From: Clavelina lepadiformis
Lineage: Eukaryota; Chordata; Ascidiacea; Aplousobranchia; Clavelinidae
Assembly (NCBI RefSeq): GCF_947623445.1
Contig: NC_135240.1
Coordinates: forward strand, 21,328,001-21,392,000
Length of the DNA: 64,000 nt
Reading direction: 5' to 3'
The translations under genes and the position numbers were made by a program. The notes beneath the pieces are model-generated. The model searched no databases and was not told the DNA's origin. It saw nothing but the letters and a program-made list of their open reading frames with translations. This document shows, piece by piece, positions 48,936 to 57,636 of this stretch. Position 1 is the stretch's first letter, and each line of letters opens with the position of its first letter.

Positions 48936-49276
48936 CAGGGGCGGGCAACTTCTTCGGTCGGCGGGCCTGATATGAGAAAATGAAGTACTTGGCGGGCCGG
49001 ATTCCTGAATAGATTGGAACGCAGCTTTGTCTTATTAATGTTCATGGTCGAAAATGTTTGCTCATAAATGTATGTAGACCCGAACAGAACAAGTAGATTT
49101 ATGGCCATCTTTCTCAGGTTGGCAAACTTGGACTTATTCAGTGACGCAATACAGGGATTGCGGCAGAATGTGGCCGCAGGCCACATTATCATGTAAGACC
49201 GGAAACTGTCTGCGGGCCGCTCAAAATCCCGTCGCGGGCCGGATCCGGCCCGCGGGCCGTATGTTGCCCACCCCTG
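48936..49276 (-). mobile_element. Nested hAT relic with its own perfect 8-bp duplication
   Basis: It begins CAGGGGCGGGCAAC and ends GTTGCCCACCCCTG, flanked by AACATAAC on both sides (48928-48935 and 49277-49284). On the minus strand (about 49190-48940) it encodes a piece of a hAT C-terminal dimerisation region, including LFGSTYIYEQTFSTMNI and NKTKLRS, similar to GTF2IRD2/SPIN-type transposase ends. The 5' part of the transposase has been lost. It sits inside the larger hAT element, so it inserted later. Confidence 0.9.
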
Positions 49277-49558
49277 AACATAACACTTACAGTCACAGAC
49301 CTATATTTTATGAGGTCACAGATTGCATTATGAGGTCACACTCACACATTGCATTGTGTTGCAACACAATCTGTTCTACTTCTGTGCATTGAAGTGGGAC
49401 GTCATGTGAAGTTCAGTCAGTGGGTAGGCAAGCTAAAAAGCTCAACCTTGGTCTAGTAACTAGTTATATACAAATACAGTACAACTAGTAGCAAACTGAA
49501 GAATATAACAGTTAAATATATACAGAGACTTAGACATAGAGAGAATATCTGGTTCAGC

Positions 49559-50041
49559 ATGCCAAAAGTGAAAGAATCAAATGCAGCGAAAGTCAAAGCG
49601 ATTGTAAATGAATTTAAGGACTTCACAATCTCCCCTACAGAGAAACTGTTCTGTCAGGTATGCAGTTGCATTGTGAAGCATGAGAAACGTTTTTTTGTTG
49701 AACAGCATCTTGCAACACTCAAGCATAAGAAAGGGATTGAAGCAAGAACGACCCGCTCCTCAGCTCTGCAACAAGCATTCATTCACCAGGTGCAACTAAA
49801 CGATTTTACCAGTCAACTTGTTCGGGCATTTGCATCAAGTGACATTCCATTGGTAAAAGTACAACATCCATCAATTAGAAAGCTGTTTGTAGATTTGGGA
49901 AAAACTGTACCCTCTGAATCAGCCTGTCGCCAAAAAGTATTTGAATTGAGTGAAGCAGACAATCAAAAACTGCTGGATAAATTGAGTGAAAAAGAATTGT
50001 TTTTTGTGATGGATGAAACAGATTTAAGAGGCAACAAGTGA
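49559..50041 (+). CDS. hAT transposase N-terminal fragment with BED-type zinc finger
   Basis: An uninterrupted 160-residue frame with its own ATG. A zinc finger of BED type is visible at residues about 32-60 (FCQVCSCIVKHEKRF then H..H spacing in EQHLATLKH). It is followed by the helical KLFVDLGKTVPSESACRQKVF block seen in CGGBP1 and related hAT transposases, and by the start of the catalytic region (FVMDETDLRGNK), where it stops. The next frame (50038-50391) starts VKEIVNAWEGEGVIV and runs through the C-terminal helices, so the core between was deleted. The fragment could still bind DNA, but there is no evidence that it is expressed or used by the host. Confidence 0.7.
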   Translation: MPKVKESNAAKVKAIVNEFKDFTISPTEKLFCQVCSCIVKHEKRFFVEQHLATLKHKKGIEARTTRSSALQQAFIHQVQLNDFTSQLVRAFASSDIPLVKVQHPSIRKLFVDLGKTVPSESACRQKVFELSEADNQKLLDKLSEKELFFVMDETDLRGNK

Positions 50042-50391
50042 AAGAAATAGTCAATGCATGGGAAGGTGAAGGAGTTATTGTAAAGAGCGTCAAAAATTCA
50101 GTCAACGATCCAAAGTTGACTAGTCAGTTAACAGAAATATGCCTCCACTACAACAATATTTCAAACTTAATACTCAAAATGGAAAGTTGTACGTACACCA
50201 TCAAAGAGGCCCATGCTGATCTAAATGCCTTTGATTTCGGAAAAGATCCGCTTGAGCTCAAAAATTACATTAAGAAGCGATTTGACAAAAACGATGTGAA
50301 ACAAATTATGGAGCTACAAAGACAAGACATTTCACCAGCGCTTTATGCAAAAACACATCAGCGTCTGTGGAGCGCTCATTTTCCTTACTAA
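50038..50391 (+). pseudogene. hAT transposase C-terminal fragment after internal deletion
   Basis: The frame from 50038 reads EIVNAWEGEGVIV, then YTIKEAHADLNAFDFGKDP and NYIKKRFDKND, ending in TAA. These blocks follow the catalytic domain in CGGBP1/ZBED-like hAT transposases. It lies one base out of register with the end of the BED-finger frame, at the point where the core is missing, and has no convincing start codon of its own. It is treated as a transposase remnant. Confidence 0.7.
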
Positions 50392-50843
50392 AGTCATTTT
50401 TACGTCCAAATCGTAACTTCAAAGACTCTAACATTCCACACTACATGAAACTGTACTACAACAGTGGTTTAAAATAAAAATGGATGTGTATTACTGTTAT
50501 GTTGCGTATGTTTTACTCTTTAGTTCCGTGAGTGACGTTGTTCGCATGTAAAAATACACGATTTTCACATAAAGTCATATAAAGTCATGTTTTCCAAAAA
50601 ATAAAGTCATATTATTGATTTTTTAAGGTCATATAAAAATGGCCCTAGTTATAAGTCTCTAAGAAATCGGGAAATATGGTTAGTAGGCCTAAAATAAAAT
50701 AAGTGGACCAGTTAGAGTCGCCGATCACAATTGTCTCATGTAAGTTATTGCAAATGAAATTTAAAGATTTTAAAGCACTTCGAAGTATTATATCTTTTGA
50801 CATTATAAAGGTAGAAGCATCAGCACATGGATTAATTACAGTG

Positions 50844-52342
50844 TTATTGGTGGCACTCTCCATTCTCTGGCCCATTCCAAGCTTCTTTGAGAGATTTAAT
50901 AATTTTGTGAGGTGATTTCAGATTATACTTACGCCTTCTTTCGTTCGCTTGAATAATACTACAGAGAGGGCAAAAACTTCTTAAATCGTTTCTCTCCGTA
51001 GCAAGTTCCTGCAAGTGTTTCTCGATATTTTCAGGGTGTTTCACCCAGGTTCTCCACTGTAAATACTCAGCATACGCTGTTTGGTTGTTTGCCAAATACT
51101 GAAGATACCTCACCAGTTCTACCGGCGAGCTGAAGTCGTCAGTGTGGATAAAAGACTTTGTCGGTGCGACTTTAAGTACATCCAACTTACGAGGGCCCCA
51201 AACAACAGGGACAGCCCCGGACCTGAGACCATTGAACCAAAACTTTTCGGTAATGTAATCTTTACAATTGATTGAATTTTCAAATGAGAAGTAAAATTTA
51301 TATTGGCTTATTGTTTCGTACATTTGTGGACTATAACGTCCCTCTCCCAATTCTTTTCTCCTCCCAAAACAGCTTCCATAAACATCCACTTCCAATCCTG
51401 CCGCCATCAACGACTTGGCATAGATCATTCTCTTTTCATAACAATTACTGACTGCCCAAATCACCGTTTTATTTGCTCTCCATTTTCTTGCTAACAACTC
51501 TTCCAGGTCAGTTTCTCCTCTTGCTTCAAGTTCTCTTAATATAAGTTGAGTACTCCCGTAAGGCGCGTAAACATCGGCGTCAGTACGATAGTGAAATGTC
51601 AAGTTAAAAAAGTTATTCATTCCATTTGTTGCCGGAGTATGAAGAGGAGTTTCTACTGTCCACCAAACGAACAATTGATAAGATTTTCTAAAAATAATAA
51701 CGATTCTTATGTAACTGCAAGTATGATATTAAATTACGATAATCCTTGATATTTAATGCTCCCTGAGCATCGTATTGCGGCGTTTTAAATGGCAAACAAA
51801 ATAAGGATAAAATGAACACCAAAACTGTCAAGGGAATGTTCACGTTTCTTGTCTTGGGGCAAAACATTTGCTATGCTCCAAGCTTTATAAACTTACCTTT
51901 CTAGCGGCATATGGCGGCCACTAAATTTTCCAGCTCGAAACACTATAGCGTGCGACGTGTTTAAGAGTTCTTTGTCATAAGTAATCACACAACTTACATT
52001 TGCAAAACACACTTCTGGATTAGCAGTATATTCACCAAGGTTACGATTTGTCCATAGTATAATCTTATAAGGTTTTCCATTTGCATCAAGCATATCTTCT
52101 TTATCAAAAGTTACATCGTTCGGCAGCTCTTTAAGACGGTATGCTTTAAATTTATTTGCAAATCTCGTTTGGGGAACTAAGCTATTATCTTCATCAACGA
52201 CTTGTATGTTTGATCTTAATCCACCGAGTGTTCTTGACGAGTGTTCACTCATAAGCCATAAGAATGTGTGTAAGACAAGGAAACAAAGCAGGCAGTAAAG
52301 GAGCTTTTTGATGCACCTTATTCCTTTACGTAGCACCATCAT
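50844..52342 (-). CDS. Alpha-1,3-fucosyltransferase (GT10), paralogue 2
   Basis: Exons 52342-51897 and 51687-50844 give 429 residues, with ATG at 52342 (a second ATG follows at once). The intron is at the same place and phase (PLE-R-KSYQLF) as in paralogue 1. The signal anchor is LLYCLLCFLVLHTFLWL. Catalytic blocks are FVWWTVETP, FNLTFHYRTDADVYAPYG (identical to paralogue 1) and FYFSFENSINCKDYITEKFW with RSGAVPVVWGP. The paired Cys near the C-terminus read CPLC. The two proteins are closely similar in the catalytic exon and different in tail and stem, as expected of a tandem duplication with retained Golgi enzyme function. The stop lies about 200 bases from the right end of the hAT element. 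Confidence 0.9.
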
Positions 52343-52744
52343 AAATTCGACTTCAGGTGTCAAAACGAAGTGATCATCGTTGCTATATCTTTCCTTGTCG
52401 GTTAAAACGACATTCCGTACATAACGAGTAGCCTATTAGTAAAAATCAAAATTTGTCAAAACCTGGTCGGTTACATTTTGATGAAACTGTATTACTTAGG
52501 CTATCGGTTGTCTAACATCCAAGCTCAGGAAAACATCAGTTTTTCGTCATAAACCGATTCATTACTAAATAAACAAAACTAAGTCACATCTAAACTCTTT
52601 TCGGTACCAGGTATACCGCTAAATAGCCTATACCAAACGGTTTGATGAAATATCTCCAAAGTTTAACTTAATCAGCATACTGTGTGTCATAGGCCTATTC
52701 CTTACTAACACGAAATACGCGTCGAACAACATTCTAACGTAATT

Positions 52745-53057
52745 GCCTGGCGCCTGAAGGCAAAAATTTCCAATCGGTTTATTTTTGAATCTACATTCAC
52801 CAGACTTATACTACAGCAGCCATGACGCAGACCTTCCTCGAAAGGTCTGGACAACCCTGAACCGCCTCAGAACTGGAGTAGGCCGTTTTGGCGAATGCAT
52901 GCACCGCTGGGGCCTCAAAACATCACCATCATGCATTTGCGGTGCAGAATCACAAACAGCAGAACACATCATCTTCGACTGTCGTGTCCTACACCCACCC
53001 ATAGGCCAAGAGGACCTGAAGACCCCTGACGAAGAAATGACTGCAATTGGTAGCTGA
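52745..53057 (+). mobile_element. LINE (non-LTR) fragment, C-terminal end of the reverse-transcriptase ORF
   Basis: The frame 52785-53057 contains VWTTLNRLRTGVGRFGECMH, then RWGLKTSPSCICGAESQTAEHIIFDC. This Cys-x-Cys...His...Cys knuckle closes the ORF2 proteins of many jockey/I/CR1-like LINEs. The frame reaches a stop at 53055-53057, and a short untranslated tail may follow. The upstream endonuclease and polymerase parts are absent, so this is a 5'-truncated copy. No poly(A) or tandem-repeat tail or target duplication could be defined. Confidence 0.75.
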
Positions 53058-53603
53058 ATATACTTGAGCCGACCTCATACGAAAGAAGAAGCCATGATAC
53101 AGTCAAAATATTGTTAAATTCTAGCTTACTTCTTCCAAAATGCTTAGAAATAAAGATATCTATTTACTTAATTTGGAACATATCTGTCAGTCAATCATAT
53201 CAAGCGCTGAACGTGCGTGGCCACTGGTCGAAGTTTGACCTTGGTAAATGCACTAACGTCATGCTGGAATCAGTTCGAGCGTTTTCGTTTGTAAACTTTT
53301 TACCGTTCTATTCACTTTGAGGTCTGAACTACAGCATTTTGTTTCAAAAACAAAGTATTTAAATTTCTAATAGTTTTTCCATAAAAAAATATTCTCAATA
53401 ATTAGATAACCTTTTTTGATTCGATACTCCGAAATGGAATTCCCTGCCTACGAATCCTTCACTAAGCAATCTGTTTGAACGTGACTGAGCAAATGTACGA
53501 ATAACGCATGAAATAATTCTTTTATACAACTCAACATATCTCTGATGCATCTGAGTCAAAGTTACAAACCTTCCTTTATTTTTACTGAAACAGCTAATAT
53601 ACT

Positions 53604-53922
53604 CAAGGTTGCCATACCGTCTTATTTCTAAGATTTGTCCTTATTTTAAAGGTCCGACGTGTCATAGAAAATACGTTTGTCCTTTTTTTTTAAAGAAATT
53701 ACCTTATTTTCAGGGCAGAGGTTCGTATTTTGGGCATTTTGACACCTTTATAGTAGGCTATACCATTTTGTACAAAAGAGATACCAAAATTAAGAACAGA
53801 TAATGTCTTGTTATTTTTTAGGAACATTGGTTGCTTTCTCCTGTTGTGCACTGTTTAAGGTGGTATTCGTCTTTCGTTTCCTAGTCGTCCATATTTCGGA
53901 GTTGAGACCGATGGCAGCCCTG
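53604..53922. mobile_element. hAT-like MITE, 319 bp, with 7/8 target duplication
   Basis: The left end is CAAGGTTGCCATACCGTCT, and the reversed right end is CAGGGCTGCCATCGGTCT, an imperfect 18-bp inverted repeat. Flanks AATATACT (53596-53603) and AATACACT (53923-53930) agree at 7 of 8 bases. Short T-rich interior with no coding capacity. Confidence 0.78.
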
Positions 53923-54524
53923 AATACACTACATTAATACTGTAGAAATACGGTATAATATTTGGGAAAACTTATATTGGTTGTTGTTTCAGTTATCCAC
54001 AAAATATTGGGTATACTAATTCAATACCGTTAATACTCTTAATAGCCGTTAATACTCTTCAATCTAATAACGACATAAACTGCACCCTGCTTCAACGAAT
54101 AACACTTTAATAGAAATACAAGTTGAAAAAATATACAATTGCACTTTGAACGACCTCTCCAAGCTCGCCAACTGCTGCAATCGATTGAGAATATTACAAG
54201 AAAACTTAAAACAGAAAAATGAAAAGGGCGGGATTATGTCATTTACGTTAAATGATTATCAGGTCAATGAAAACTAAAGCTTGTGAAATTTGCATTAAGG
54301 ATCACGCAGTAATGTCTGATTCTCATGTTAGGTAAAATAAGCGTTTATGCAAACGTATTGCGATGCATGTTGATGAATCCAGCAAGCAGACATATAGGCC
54401 TATTTAACCTAGGTGTAACACTGCAGTTAAGCTATCTTGTCATAACGTGGTCAGGCTGAAGAAGTGCGAATCTATCTGTGAAAGCAATCATGATAATACT
54501 ACCATGAAATATAAATCCACACTA

Positions 54525-57500
54525 TCATGGCGTCTTGGTGCCATTCTTGTTGGCATTTGTGTGAATGCACTTTGGCCAGTTGAGACCACCACAGCCAGCA
54601 GAAATGAGAAAGTATAAGATAACCTGAAATTATATTATTTCAGTGAGCTTGCTAATAGGTACAAGATGCAATGGGATAATGTAACCATCAATGTGTAATT
54701 AGTGCAAGATTAGGCACTGCAACAGTTTTATAATTTGTTCTCATTGAGATAAATCTCTTCATACACACATCCCTCATCAGTCTTTACTTCACATATTATA
54801 TTATTTTAAATGCATTATACACAACCAGTTTTTGTTTCATTGAATTGGGAAGTTATTATTCATCTGGTACTTCACTTACCACTCCACCTATACAAAGAAA
54901 TATTTTCCACCTGCAATTCTTCCACCAAAGTGCACGAGCCAGGTTTGTGCTTCGCTTCTTAAAGGTAACCGCCTAAAAAGTTTTCCCATGTTAAAAAATG
55001 CAACAAAAGTTAACTGTAAAGTTTTACATGGCAAAGGAATCCAAATTTATCAGCAAGCAATGAGGTAAAAAAATCCATACTTTGGAACTAAAGCGGCTTT
55101 TCTATTATGCAAAACGAGGCACTTACAGACTCTGATAATCCTTCAGTCTTGTCAACAAGTAAATTCAAACTCTCACCACGTGTTGCAATACTATCTACAA
55201 AGTGGAAATAACATTTCAGAGTATGATGACAGTAACAAGCTACAAACTAAACATCTGCAATAATAAACACCATTACTCATTAAACACAAACCAATGAAAC
55301 AATACTACACAATTTAGTGCAAATAGTTTTTGGTTATCACAAAATTCTGGGAAATGACCATCTTTTTTCTACAGGCAGGTGCAGGCCTCGCAATAATGCA
55401 ACTCGTGTTAGATATCCAGTAGCGCTACTGTTGTAATGCCACTGGGCAAGGCATTAAAAATGCTTGCTTTGGTTCAGTGGACCTAGTGAACAGTTTAAAT
55501 TCAAGATAAATAACAAAACATCAAAAAGGCTAGCTCTGTAAGCAGGGCCCGAGCGACGAGGAATCATCACCAGGCTTATGTCGTGCAAAGACTTTTCTCA
55601 GTACGGAAATAAAAATTACCATAATACCATTTCAATCCATACCACCAAACCACAGAGGTTAAAGTTCTTATTTGACTCATGTTTTAAATTTAAGTCACCA
55701 CATGAGTTCTTAATTTAGGTATCATTTGTTCCATCACTGTCATTATAATGAGAGTTTGCAAGGATGCATACCGATATTTTTCACCATTATATCTTTTAAT
55801 TCATCAAGTTGACCTTGGACCTGATCAATCTTGCCATATTCTTCTTCTGATTTGCTGTATTTTCTCATTTGAACCATTAGAACACTTCGATAAAACAAAT
55901 ACATTAGAGTAAACTTTACCTCTGACATGACATTGGTGTGTTTATCGAGTTTCTTTCAGTTACTTTTACCTGGAGAACTCAGTGTCCATTGAATAAGGCA
56001 AAGCTGTGTGAGCATGCTTGCCATAACTTATCTGGAAACGTTTCTTGATGTCTGATAAATATCTGAATGCTTTGGACCTTTCAAAGTCATCTTCAGTAAT
56101 TGTCATGTACACGATGCGATCCTCACACACATAGTGAAATAAAAAACTGAAAAGGTACTTTGTAACAATTAAATATGAATAAAAACAAAATTTCAAACCG
56201 AATCTATAACCTGATAATGTTAGTATAAATGTATACGGGTATAATTCAAATGGAATCGACTTTCATTTGTTGTATGCACATCTGGAAACAATGGTTAGTT
56301 TTGCATGACATGCTTTTATCGTAATTATGATGTGAATGCTGGTCGAAATGCTTAATGTGACTTTCATAGTGAACAAGCGCTCCTATACTGGAAAGTTTGT
56401 ATGATGCGCTAGAGCAGTGGTTCTCAAACCGGGCCACTTGGCTCACTAAAGGGGGAATTTTTAATTCCAGGGAGGAAAAACTGTATATGAAAAAAACTTT
56501 AATTTTATTTGTAACAGAAAAATCCTCTCGAAGAGGTTGTTTAGATGTCTATAATAGTGCGCGAGGACAAGCTCCTTAAGTGACTGACGTTATAAACGTG
56601 CCTGTTTGGTTCATAATGGCTATTGTTTTCTCTTTATTGTTAGTAAGGTACTTATAGAACTAGCTAGTAAGCTAGTGATGAAAAAAAGAGGAACACACGA
56701 TATTTGCGGAGACCTTTGAGCAAAACTCACACGCTTTTCTCCTCGATTTTCTTTACTAACTTGTCAACATGAGGCTCACGGTTCTCACTAACAATGAGCA
56801 ACGATTTGTTTGGTTATTTTGTAAGAGCATTCTTTTGCAATTTTGAATTTTATTCCTGAGATAAATCTTCAAAAGACATCATCCAGGGACAATATTCAGG
56901 TAGTGTAAAATTTTGGAAATTATTTTTTGTGATTTTTGGGGGGGGAGGAATTGACGATGTTTTGGTTGGTAAGGGAGGAATCAAAAAAAAACTTTGAGAA
57001 CCACTGCACTAGAGAAAGTTGGCTTCTGCGTTAATTTTCTGCCATAGAATTGCCGTTTTGCCCTATATTTTCAGTTATAAAATACTTTGTTATGGCGCAA
57101 ATTTTGGCATTGCATTTATTGGCGCATTTATTAAGTGCACTGACAGCAAACTTTCCAGTAGGAGCAAACGCTTGTATATTTTTTCCGATGTTTTTATTGC
57201 TACAGTTATTAAACCACGAACCTAATAACAGCTGAAAAGCTTATTTAGACTATATTTCAATCAATAAATAGCAAGACAAATGAGTGCATTTAATAACAGT
57301 AAATTTCAATACAAAACACAGATATAAAATTGTCAAAATATAGCCTAGTTTCACAGACTACACATAATTTAAATTATGATCTCTGCACAAGTTATATGAC
57401 AGTGTAAAGAATGTTTCAGTATTTGCAAGATACCGTAAATATGCAATACCATAATAAAGTTAACATTTTAAATGGTGATAAAAATCTTACTTTCCATGAG

Positions 57501-57636
57501 AGTATGTCAACTTGGCATCACCGCTGGAAATTTTTTCCAAGATTTGTTCAGCCACTTGCTGAAAATTTCCAGCACAAGAAGCATATCTTGTAAGAACTGT
57601 TGTTCCTCTTGCAATAACTGTGTATAAAATGGCCAT
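54525..57636 (-). CDS. VAMP7: VAMP7, longin-type vesicle SNARE (complete, 6 exons)
   Basis: R-SNARE of late endosomes and lysosomes. Exons 57636-57491, 56146-55970, 55884-55772, 55194-55127, 54972-54880 and 54623-54525, all in phase, give 231 residues (human about 220). Start MAILYTVIARGTTVLTRY is the longin domain, continuing YSHGNFLFHYVCEDRIVYM, DDFERSKAFRYL and KKRFQ. The SNARE motif spans about residues 125-180 (VQGQLDELKDIMVKNID, with the zero-layer Arg in ATRGESLNLLVDKTEGL), then RSTNLARALWWKN. The membrane anchor is split over the last two exons (WKIFLCIGGV plus VILYFLISAGCGG), followed by a lumenal GLNWPKC segment like the human tail and a longer Asn/Lys end. Intron 1 holds a hAT-like MITE and intron 3 a dispersed repeat. 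Confidence 0.96.
55430..55620. repeat. Dispersed repeat family C, copy 1 (VAMP7 intron 3)
   Basis: Similar to 60215-60450. Shared blocks in the same order are CAAGGCA, GTGGNCCTNGTGAACAG, ACAAAAC/ACAAAATTAAAAA, GAGGAATCNTCAC and TGCAAAGACTTT. This could be a SINE or MITE fragment; neither a promoter box nor clear ends were found. Confidence 0.5.
56415..57006. mobile_element. hAT-like element, 592 bp, in VAMP7 intron 1, 7/8 target duplication
   Basis: It begins CAGTGGTTCTCAAA and ends TTTGAGAACCACTG, a perfect 14-bp inverted repeat of the Charlie/MADE style. The flanks CGCTAGAG (56407-56414) and CACTAGAG (57007-57014) agree at 7 of 8 bases. A G-run (about 56937-56947) lies near the right end. 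No transposase signature was recognised, so it is a non-autonomous copy. Confidence 0.85.

Larger units (their letters stand above)
48660..50647 (+). mobile_element. hAT transposon, internally deleted, with perfect 8-bp target duplication
   Basis: The element starts TAGGGCCATTT and ends AAATGGCCCTA (perfect 11-bp inverted ends). It is flanked on both sides by GTTATAAG (48652-48659 and 50648-50655), the 8-bp duplication of the hAT superfamily. Sub-terminal AAAGTCATAT words are repeated many times near both ends, as is usual for transposase-binding regions. Inside are an intact reading frame for a BED-finger N-terminus and, directly after it, the C-terminal part of the transposase. The catalytic core between them is missing, so the copy is non-autonomous. 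A second hAT relic is nested at 48936-49276. The perfect duplication suggests fairly recent insertion. Confidence 0.92.
52343..54524. other. Intergenic region between fucosyltransferase 2 and VAMP7
   Basis: No host gene was found. It contains a LINE reverse-transcriptase tail (about 52745-53057) and a hAT-like MITE (53604-53922). The left part is the promoter side of fucosyltransferase paralogue 2, and the right part is the 3' flank of VAMP7. Confidence 0.4.

Noticed and set aside
49010-49190. Host gene on the minus strand (hAT dimerisation-like frame)
   Set aside because: It lies wholly within the nested hAT relic bounded by its own inverted ends and target duplication.
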